Below, piece after piece: positions 6,986 through 12,190 of a DNA stretch of 12,190 nucleotides. The first letter of the stretch is position 1. Every line of letters begins with the position of its first letter. The notes beneath the pieces are model-generated. The model did no database searches. It had not been told where the DNA came from and saw nothing but the letters and a program-made list of their open reading frames with translations. Made by a program: the position numbers and the translations under genes. Source of the DNA: Pseudomonadota bacterium (GTDB taxonomy: Bacteria; Myxococcota_A; Polyangia; Polyangiales; Polyangiaceae); NCBI GenBank assembly GCA_023460875.1, contig JAEWOQ010000327.1, positions 1 through 12,190 on the forward strand, written 5' to 3'.

Positions 6986-8587
6986 TCAAGGGATCGCGGC
7001 TTGACGTGATGGCGGCGCCTCGTCGGTGAGGCCAAGCCAATCAAAGAACTCGGGCAAGCACTCCCGCTGCGGGGCAGGCATGAACTCGAAGTTCCTGCCG
7101 CGATCGACGATCTCCCAGAAGTCTTTGCTCCGCACCTGCATGAGCGCTTCGCGGATCGCCCACAGGCGCTCCCGAGGCTCATGGCTCATGTCCTGGGCGA
7201 TGCGCTCCGCCTTGTCGCGCTGCCCTTGGGACAGGTAGTAGGCGGCGAGCTTGACCTGAGCCTTGCGCACGCCGATGAGGGCGCTCTCCTGGCTGCGGGT
7301 GCGGAGCGGTCGATCGAGCTTCAGGAAGCTGTCGAGCATGGCGGACTCCTGGACGAGCCCGCGCTCATTGGCCACCTGACACAGGGTCGAGACGTCGTAG
7401 GCGACCGTCTCCGTCACGAAGGTGAGCTTCATGTCGAAGCTGACGTGACCGTAGTAGATCATGTAGCGGAGCCCCTCGAGCGCCTCGACTCCGCGCTCCG
7501 GGCGCAGCATCGCCTCGACGAGCAGCCGGTACTGGTTGAGGACATTGTAAGCCGTGCGCACGTCGCGGGCGTTGAGGGTCGCGCGCAGGTAGGAGTTCAT
7601 GTAGCGGAACACGAGCTCGATCAGCGCCTTGTCCCCGGCCTGCGCGGCCGCCTCGCCGATGTAGCGGGTGTCGATGGCGACGAGGTAGTTGATGTCGCGC
7701 ATGCCGACGAGCGCCTCGTTGTAGATGCCGAGGTATTGCCGCATCACCTTCCACTCGAACCACGCTTGGTGCCGCTCGAGGTCCGTCAGGCTCTCGGCGT
7801 CCATGGCGACGAAGTCGGGGTTCTGTCGGATGCCGGGGTGGACGGAGAACCACTGCTCCGCGGCGCGCGGCTTCACCTCCAGGTAGCTCAGCGTGAGGTC
7901 CTTGAGCGCGTCGACCGCGCCGCTCGCGATGATCTTGTCCTTCCCGGAGATCGAGGCGCTGGTGATGTCCGTGAGCTGTTCCATGGCGCTCAGGGCGATG
8001 ACCTGCGCCTGCGATGCGGCGGACGCGTCGCGCGCGGCGCACCCCTCGCTCACGGCCGCCTGCGCGCCCTGCCGGATGCGCGCGACGATGTTCATCGGCT
8101 CGAGGAACCAGAAGACGTAGCCGAAGTAGGGCACCATCAGCACGACGGCGCCGGTGGTGGCGACGAGCATCGTGACGAGGGCGATCCGCGGCACGTAGTC
8201 GTCCTGGAGGGCGACGCTCAACCAGACCGCGCTCACGCAGACCACGACGTAGTACGTCATCACGCCGATGGTGACGCGGTCCCGTAGAAACATGCGCGTC
8301 ACCCCCGCGTAGCGGCCCGCGGACAGCTGCACCACGATGCTCACGACGGTGATGACGATGCCGAGCACCGCGGCGACGACCCCCGCGAGCTGGCTGATGG
8401 CGTCCGAGATCCCGTCCGGCTGAAACTCCAGGTAGCGCTGGAGGGGGCTGCCGGGGCCCCCCGCTTCCGTCGGGCTGAGGAAGTGATCGAGGGAGTACAG
8501 GCCCCAGAACAGCAGCAGCGGGACGCCCGCGAGCAGGGCCACCGGGCGGGCCCAACGTCGGGAAAAGCTCACGGGGCGCTCTCGCAT
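6986..8587 (-). CDS. DUF2254-like four-helix membrane protein
   Basis: The protein has 533 residues. Four membrane spans are apparent at about 14-33, 65-88, 106-126 and 134-160. The second ends in the hallmark-like VVQLSAGRYAGVTRMFLRDR (85-104), which resembles the QLxSGRYSPR...FLRD signature of the DUF2254 family (uncharacterised inner-membrane proteins). The remaining 370 residues are soluble, helical and rich in acidic and basic pairs, probably on the cytoplasmic side (for example RYMNSYLRATLNARDVRTAYNV). The ATG at 8587 is chosen because the frame stays open upstream to 8863 only by running antisense through the start of the threonine ammonia-lyase gene. Only 43 bp separate the two divergent starts. 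The function is unknown. The DUF2254 assignment is by motif and topology only. Confidence 0.8.
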   Translation of the reverse strand: MRERPVSFSRRWARPVALLAGVPLLLFWGLYSLDHFLSPTEAGGPGSPLQRYLEFQPDGISDAISQLAGVVAAVLGIVITVVSIVVQLSAGRYAGVTRMFLRDRVTIGVMTYYVVVCVSAVWLSVALQDDYVPRIALVTMLVATTGAVVLMVPYFGYVFWFLEPMNIVARIRQGAQAAVSEGCAARDASAASQAQVIALSAMEQLTDITSASISGKDKIIASGAVDALKDLTLSYLEVKPRAAEQWFSVHPGIRQNPDFVAMDAESLTDLERHQAWFEWKVMRQYLGIYNEALVGMRDINYLVAIDTRYIGEAAAQAGDKALIELVFRYMNSYLRATLNARDVRTAYNVLNQYRLLVEAMLRPERGVEALEGLRYMIYYGHVSFDMKLTFVTETVAYDVSTLCQVANERGLVQESAMLDSFLKLDRPLRTRSQESALIGVRKAQVKLAAYYLSQGQRDKAERIAQDMSHEPRERLWAIREALMQVRSKDFWEIVDRGRNFEFMPAPQRECLPEFFDWLGLTDEAPPSRQAAIP

Positions 8588-8630
8588 CGACGGTACTTTA
8601 CAGAAATGCGCGTCGGGGGACGATACGAGG

Positions 8631-9830
8631 GTGATCACCGACGCCGACGTCCGCGCCGCCGCCGAGAGGATCGCGGGGCGTGTTCGGAAGACGCCCTGCG
8701 CGCCAGCCCCCGTCTTGAGCGAGATGGTCGGGACCCACGTCGTCTGCAAGCAGGAGCACCTCCAGGCAGCGGGCAGCTTCAAGGAGCGGGGCGCCTGCAA
8801 CCGGCTGCTCACCTTGAGCCAGGAGCAGCGCAGCCGAGGTGTGGTGGCCGCCTCTGCGGGCAATCACGCGCTCGGTCTGTCTTTCCACGGTCAGCGGCTG
8901 GGGGTGAAGGTCACCGTGGTCATGCCCCGGCTGGCGCCGCTGGTGAAGGTGGTACGGTGCCGAGCTCTCGGCGCTGAGGTCGTGCTCTGGGGTGACAGCT
9001 ACGCCGATTGTGAGGGCCACGCCCTCGAGCTCGCCGCGCGGGACGGCCTCACCTTCGTGCATGGCTTCGACGATCCCGACGTGATCGCCGGGCAGGGCAC
9101 CTTGGCGCTGGAGCTCCTCGAGCAGGCTCCGGAGGTGGACACGGTGATGGTGCCCGTCGGAGGCGGCGGGCTCCTGGCGGGTCTCGTAGCGGCGCTCCGG
9201 GCGCAAGCCCCGGGGGTGCAGCTGATCGGGGTCGAGCCAGAGCACGCGCCGACGCTGACCCGGGCGCTGGCCTCCGGGCGCGTCGCGCGGGTGGAGACGG
9301 AGCCCACCCTGGCGGACGGCCTCCAGGTGGCCCAGCTCGGGCCGCGGTGCTTCGAGCTGATTCAGGGCAACATCGAGCGCGTGGAGCTCGTCAGCGAGGC
9401 CGCGATCGCGGCGGCGATCGTGCGGCTCATGGAGTCCGAGAAGACGGTGGTGGAGGGCGCCGGCGCGGTTGGGTTGGCGGCGCTGTTGCAGCACCCTGAG
9501 CGGTATGCGGGGCGTAACGTGGCCTTGCTCCTGAGCGGCGGGAACATCGATCTGAGCACGATCTCCCGGATCATCGAGCGGGGCCTCGCGGCGCAGGGGC
9601 GGCTGTGTCGACTCACCGTCGAGCTCCAGGATCACCCGGGCACCCTGGCGCAGCTGACGAAGCTCGTCGCTCGGACGGGGGCGAACGTGCAGCAAATCGA
9701 CCATGACCGGAACTTCGGCCCGGCGGATGTCTCCCTCGTGCGTGTGGCCCTCGTGCTCGAGACCCGAGACCGGGAGCACATCCGCGAGGTCGAGGCGGCC
9801 CTCGACGCGGCGGGGATCCGCTGGTCCTGA
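8631..9830 (+). CDS. ilvA: Threonine ammonia-lyase with C-terminal ACT domain
   Basis: The protein has 399 residues, the usual length for the short, single-ACT class. It converts L-threonine to 2-oxobutanoate and ammonia using pyridoxal phosphate, the first committed step toward isoleucine or a threonine catabolic step. The PLP lysine is K51 in AAGSFKERGA. The substrate loop is ASAGNHALGL (74-83), the phosphate-binding glycine loop is PVGGGGLLAG (175-184), and SGGNI (302-306) holds the cofactor ring N1 contact. Residues about 325-399 (LTVELQDHPGTLAQL and on) form an ACT domain, which suggests allosteric control by an amino acid. The start is a GTG with GAGG directly abutting it, and no better start is nearby. 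It is divergent from the DUF2254-like gene. It might also act on serine; tdcB-like naming is an alternative. Confidence 0.95.
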   Translation: MITDADVRAAAERIAGRVRKTPCAPAPVLSEMVGTHVVCKQEHLQAAGSFKERGACNRLLTLSQEQRSRGVVAASAGNHALGLSFHGQRLGVKVTVVMPRLAPLVKVVRCRALGAEVVLWGDSYADCEGHALELAARDGLTFVHGFDDPDVIAGQGTLALELLEQAPEVDTVMVPVGGGGLLAGLVAALRAQAPGVQLIGVEPEHAPTLTRALASGRVARVETEPTLADGLQVAQLGPRCFELIQGNIERVELVSEAAIAAAIVRLMESEKTVVEGAGAVGLAALLQHPERYAGRNVALLLSGGNIDLSTISRIIERGLAAQGRLCRLTVELQDHPGTLAQLTKLVARTGANVQQIDHDRNFGPADVSLVRVALVLETRDREHIREVEAALDAAGIRWS

Positions 9831-9866
9831 GGAGCCATTGCAGGCGCGCTGGATCAGGAGGCTCCT
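9830..9866. other. Inverted repeat overlapping ilvA stop, possible weak terminator
   Basis: AGGAGCC (9830-9836, beginning in the stop codon) is matched by GGCTCCT (9860-9866) with a 23-base loop. The right arm also sits inside a 13-base palindrome, CAGGAG-G-CTCCTG (9855-9867). No T tract follows, so intrinsic termination is doubtful. Confidence 0.2.
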
Positions 9867-9927
9867 GGGGAGCGGCACGCGGGCCGGACACTCTCCGTTG
9901 CGCTAAATTGGGAGGAGAGGGGAGGGC

Positions 9928-9957
9928 GGGAGGCTTGCCACGGTCGGGGTGCCTCCC
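9928..9957. promoter_or_regulatory. Inverted repeat in leader of the fatty-acid hydroxylase-like gene
   Basis: The perfect 7-bp arms GGGAGGC (9928-9934) and GCCTCCC (9951-9957) flank a 16-base loop, ending 53 bases before the GTG at 10011. It lies within the 180-bp gap after ilvA. Just upstream is a locally A/T-rich CTAAATT (9903-9909) that could be a -10 region, so this dyad would fall in the 5' leader. An operator, leader hairpin or part of a terminator are all possible. Confidence 0.3.
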
Positions 9958-10010
9958 TATGGTCAGCCCGGATTTCGGCCAAAGGGCCTTCACCTGTTCG
10001 AAGAGGCAAC

Positions 10011-10625
10011 GTGCTCAGAGCGACACCCGAATCTCCGCGCATGTTCGAGAACGACTTCGTCGATCTCTTCTCTCGAACCCATTGGGCCGTAGTGCCCATC
10101 CTGTTCGTGCCGCCGAGCGTGGCGATGGTGTGGTACGGCGTCGCGAAGGCCGACGTCGGGCTCCTCGCGTCCGCGGGTTTGTTCGTGGCGGGCTTCGTCG
10201 CCTGGACGCTCAGCGAATACTGGCTGCACCGGACGTTCTTCCACTGGCAGCCGCCCGGGAAATGGGGCGAGCGGATGCACTTCCTGGTCCACGGGGTGCA
10301 CCACACTTGGCCCAAGGACAAGTACCGCCTCGTCATGCCCCCGGCCGTCAGCATCACGCTGTTCTTCGCCTTCCTGGGGATCTGGTGGGCCGTCTTCGGG
10401 CCGCGCTACGTGTGGGCCTGGCACGCCGGGTACGTCATCGGGTACGTCTACTACGACGTCACGCACTACTATATCCATCACAATAACCCGAAGACGGTGT
10501 ACGGGCGGCGGCTCAAGAAGAACCACATGCTCCACCACTTCAAGGATCCCGACAGCCGCTACTGCGTGTCGAACATGTTCTGGGATCGGATCTTCGGGAC
10601 GGTCGGAGACCGGGCCCTACGCTGA
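10011..10625 (+). CDS. Fatty-acid 2-hydroxylase-like membrane di-iron enzyme
   Basis: The protein has 204 residues. It carries the histidine pattern of the fatty acid hydroxylase superfamily: EYWLHRTFFH (69-78), HFLVHGVHHTWPKDKYRL (90-107), DVTHYYIHH (149-157) and KNHMLHHF (170-177). Hydrophobic spans lie at about 25-43, 50-68, 112-130 and 133-148. The sequence after the second motif (DKYRLVMPP) and the order of motifs match the catalytic half of Scs7/FA2H, which 2-hydroxylates the acyl chain of ceramides or free fatty acids with O2 and an electron donor. The N-terminal cytochrome b5 domain of the yeast and animal enzymes is missing, so electrons must come from another protein. The GTG at 10011 is preferred over ATG 10041 because GAAGAGG lies just upstream. 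A role in 2-hydroxy fatty acids of sphingolipids or lipopolysaccharide is inferred. A sterol or carotenoid substrate is less likely. Confidence 0.88.
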   Translation: MLRATPESPRMFENDFVDLFSRTHWAVVPILFVPPSVAMVWYGVAKADVGLLASAGLFVAGFVAWTLSEYWLHRTFFHWQPPGKWGERMHFLVHGVHHTWPKDKYRLVMPPAVSITLFFAFLGIWWAVFGPRYVWAWHAGYVIGYVYYDVTHYYIHHNNPKTVYGRRLKKNHMLHHFKDPDSRYCVSNMFWDRIFGTVGDRALR

Positions 10626-10656
10626 GAGCCGTGCGCCGAGAACGGGTGTGCTGGGG

Positions 10657-10674
10657 CGGCGTGCCAGGACGCCG
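10657..10674. terminator. Possible stem-loop after the hydroxylase-like gene
   Basis: CGGCGT (10657-10662) and ACGCCG (10669-10674) form a perfect 6-bp stem with a 6-base loop, 31 bases after the hydroxylase stop. There is no T tract behind it. In GC-rich genomes such stems also arise by chance. Confidence 0.25.
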
Positions 10675-10701
10675 TGATCCGCGAGCGCCGCGGGGCGACC
10701 G

Positions 10702-10718
10702 AATCTCAGAGGGAGATT
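10702..10718. promoter_or_regulatory. AATCTC-N5-GAGATT dyad before the GYF_2/GAF gene
   Basis: The perfect 6-bp arms AATCTC (10702-10707) and GAGATT (10713-10718) flank AGAGG, ending 31 bases before the GTG at 10750. Its A/T content stands out from the very GC-rich surroundings, as expected for a promoter-proximal operator. It could also be a transcript hairpin. Confidence 0.3.
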
Positions 10719-10749
10719 TCCCGCGCTGCGCGGCCCACTGAGGTCGTTC

Positions 10750-11400
10750 GTGGACGTCGTGGGGACCACCGTGTGGCTGGTGACCAATGGCAGGCGGGTG
10801 CTGGGTCCCGTCTCCACCGGGGCAATCCTGCGCGCCCTCGGGCGCGGACTGCTCGGGGTAGACTCTCTGGTGCGGCAGCCCACCTGGGCCGCGTGGCGCC
10901 CGCTGTCGCAGATCCGCGAGGCTGAAGCTTGGTTCGATGGCGGCGCGAGCCGGCCCCCCGTGGAGGAGTGGCTGGACCGAGCCAGTGATCGTGGGGAGCT
11001 CGTCCATTTCGCGCTGCTCGCGGCGCTCCTCGCGACCGAAGCCCCCTGGGGTGCAGCGCACGTGCGTCGCGGTGGTTCGTTCGTGACCTCCTGCATCGCC
11101 GGCGAGCTCTCCGAGACGCACCTGGGGAGGCTCGTGGAGCCGCGGGACCCCCTGGTGCAGCTCGCGCGTGCCGGAGAGGTGTATGTCGGAGAGGTGCAGC
11201 AGGGAGCCCCGGAGGCGCTGGCGGTGGCCCAGCGCCTGGGGGGGCACCTCGAGCCCAGCGCCGTCGCCATGTTCCCGCTGTTGGGCCACAGGCGCTTGTT
11301 GGGCCTAGTCGAGCTGGGGCGCCGTGATCATCCCTTCCGCCGCGCGGACCAGGCGCTGCTCGAGCGCCTCGCCTGGGGAGTGCGCCTTCGGACCCGTTGA
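10750..11400 (+). CDS. GYF_2-domain plus GAF-like protein
   Basis: The protein has 216 residues. Residues 8-57 fit a GYF_2-type domain: VWLVTNGRRVLGPVSTGAI, then LGVDSLVRQPTWAAWRPLSQI, with the expected GP at 19-20 and the closing W-R-P-L. These domains are thought to bind peptides or act as adaptors. Residues about 75-213 look GAF-like: a helix, a strand WGAAHVRRGG, the pattern AMFPLLGHRRLLGLVELGR (173-191) and the closing FRRADQALLERLAWGV. GAF domains sense small molecules or mediate dimerisation. No output domain (kinase, cyclase or DNA-binding) is attached. There is no signal peptide, so it is cytoplasmic. The GTG start has GAGG at a good distance and no ATG, GTG or TTG lies upstream in the open frame. 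It lies 124 bp after the hydroxylase-like gene. The role is probably regulatory, but partners are unknown. The GAF part is the less certain. Confidence 0.75.
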   Translation: MDVVGTTVWLVTNGRRVLGPVSTGAILRALGRGLLGVDSLVRQPTWAAWRPLSQIREAEAWFDGGASRPPVEEWLDRASDRGELVHFALLAALLATEAPWGAAHVRRGGSFVTSCIAGELSETHLGRLVEPRDPLVQLARAGEVYVGEVQQGAPEALAVAQRLGGHLEPSAVAMFPLLGHRRLLGLVELGRRDHPFRRADQALLERLAWGVRLRTR

Positions 11401-11424
11401 CGTCTTCCCTGCCGTCGTAGGGAT

Positions 11425-12099
11425 TCACTCTCTTGGCGGCGGCGCGCTCTCGAGGTGACGTTCGAGGAAGCTCTGGATGCTCGACAGGGCGGCGCGATCC
11501 GACTCGTCCTGGGTGATCCCTAGCGTGGCCAGGTGCGTCTTGGTGGCGATCAATGAGTGATCACCCGTCGGGACGACGTGCAGCTCGTGGGGAGCGCTCA
11601 TCCGCGCTCTCGTCTCCGCGAGCAGGTCGAGGGGGCAGAGGGGGTCGCGGGTCCCCTGGATGAACAGGGTCGGCGTCGCGAGCTGGAGGAGCACCTGATC
11701 ACGCAGCGGGGGCGGCGTGCGTCCCGCGGCTTGGGCGCGGCGCGCCGACGGAGAGACGAGCGGATACCCCAAGCACACGATGGCCGCCGCGGGGCGCTCG
11801 AGGGCGAGGTGGCAGCCCACGCGCCCGCCCAGGCTCTTGCCCACGAAGACCGGGAGACCTCCTCGGGTCGCCTGAGCTTCCTCGAGGGCGCGCGCGTGCG
11901 CCTCGATGAGGCGCGGCAATGGATCGGGGCGACGTCGGCCGGCTTGCACGTAGGGGTAATCGAAGGTCACCACCTCGCCCAAGGTCTCCAGGTACCCGCG
12001 CCAGCGCAGCATCCAGGCAGAGCTGGAGCCCGCGCCCGCGCCGTGAGCCAGCAGGAACCAAGGGGCAGTCGACGTCACCTGATGAGCCCAGCCCGTCAC
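11425..12099 (-). CDS. Alpha/beta hydrolase, KANL3/TEX30-like
   Basis: The protein has 224 residues with an alpha/beta hydrolase core. The oxyanion-side loop is LLAHGAGAGSSS (17-28). The nucleophile elbow is VGKSLGGRV with Ser89; the GKSLGG form, rather than GHSxGG, is typical of the KANL3/TEX30 and dienelactone-hydrolase-like group. The acid is Asp152 in IQGTRDPLCP and the base is His181 in TGDHSL, so the catalytic triad is complete. No signal peptide is seen and it is probably cytoplasmic. The substrate is unknown; an ester or thioester is a guess. The start is the GTG at 12099. An in-frame TAG 12 bases upstream rules out a longer form. It converges on the GYF_2/GAF gene with a 24-bp gap and no terminator visible. 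Confidence 0.88.
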   Translation of the reverse strand: MTGWAHQVTSTAPWFLLAHGAGAGSSSAWMLRWRGYLETLGEVVTFDYPYVQAGRRRPDPLPRLIEAHARALEEAQATRGGLPVFVGKSLGGRVGCHLALERPAAAIVCLGYPLVSPSARRAQAAGRTPPPLRDQVLLQLATPTLFIQGTRDPLCPLDLLAETRARMSAPHELHVVPTGDHSLIATKTHLATLGITQDESDRAALSSIQSFLERHLESAPPPRE

Positions 12100-12132
12100 C
12101 TGGCGAGTCTAGCGCAGGCCACAAAAGGTGGG

Positions 12133-12167
12133 CCGCCGGCCTCGGCGGAGGGGGGGGAGCCGCCGAG
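12133..12167. other. Overlapping GC-rich inverted repeats near window end
   Basis: CTCGGCGG (12141-12148) and CCGCCGAG (12160-12167) form a perfect 8-bp stem around an 11-base G-rich loop. CCGCC (12133-12137) can instead pair with GGCGG (12144-12148), so the two stems exclude each other. They lie upstream of the hydrolase gene, or belong to an unseen neighbour. No gene is seen in 12100-12190. Confidence 0.35.
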
Positions 12168-12190
12168 CCCAGGCCCGTAGGGGGGCAGCG

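Noticed and set aside
7181..8287. 368-residue plus-strand open frame
   Set aside because: It is antisense to the DUF2254-like gene and is rich in Val/Asp/Glu/Arg low complexity.
8588..8863. N-terminal extension of the DUF2254-like frame
   Set aside because: It runs antisense through the start of ilvA, and relatives begin just before the first membrane span.
8598..9878. 426-residue minus-strand open frame
   Set aside because: It is antisense to threonine ammonia-lyase, which is unmistakable.
10540..11428. Minus-strand open frames over the GYF_2/GAF gene (10540-11289, 10617-11270, 10706-11428)
   Set aside because: All are Arg/Pro/Ser-rich shadows without domains. The plus frame shows two plausible domains and a good ribosome binding site.
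1..12190. A coherent new defence, secretion or biosynthetic system
   Set aside because: Genes alternate in strand, are mostly single units, and show no shared pathway. No mobile-element or defence hallmark genes are present.

Overview
The window is about 70% GC, with almost every codon ending in G or C, few operons and many divergent or convergent gene pairs. Several genes have a myxobacterial flavour: a TonB-dependent receptor, a fatty-acid 2-hydroxylase-like enzyme, a GYF_2-type domain joined to a GAF-like domain, and large lineage-specific membrane proteins. I infer a chromosomal segment of a Myxococcota (Sandaracinaceae/Polyangia-like) bacterium. No marker gene fixes the taxon.

Left part (1-5100). 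A TonB-dependent receptor runs leftward off the window. Its stop codon lies outside, so it is seen only by reading the minus strand through to base 1. It is divergent from a family 2 glycosyltransferase-like protein, and a 19-bp perfect inverted repeat lies between them. Downstream on the same strand is an unrecognised 580-residue membrane protein with a large helical-repeat and C-terminal domain.

Middle part (5100-8600). A beta-propeller-like lipoprotein gene (minus) is divergent from a HAD phosphatase resembling eukaryotic HDHD1/PUDP (plus). The HAD gene converges on a DUF2254-like four-helix membrane protein (minus), and the gap between them holds a 14-bp tandem repeat. Only 43 bp separate the DUF2254-like gene from the divergent threonine ammonia-lyase gene.

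Right part (8600-12190). Threonine ammonia-lyase (ilvA, with a C-terminal ACT domain) is followed by a stand-alone fatty-acid 2-hydroxylase-like di-iron enzyme and a GYF_2/GAF-like two-domain protein, all on the plus strand with gaps of 124-180 bp. A KANL3/TEX30-type alpha/beta hydrolase converges on them from the right.

The genes look like a string of independent transcription units rather than a pathway cluster. The only possible functional groupings are the cell-envelope ones: receptor, glycosyltransferase, membrane protein, lipoprotein and lipid hydroxylase. I see no tRNA, rRNA, insertion sequence, phage gene, toxin-antitoxin pair or CRISPR array. I do not see a convincing new multi-gene system. 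The most curious items are the unrecognised membrane protein, the tailed glycosyltransferase, the GYF_2/GAF fusion, the cytochrome-b5-free lipid hydroxylase and several intergenic dyads. No gene-free stretch exceeds 300 bases.
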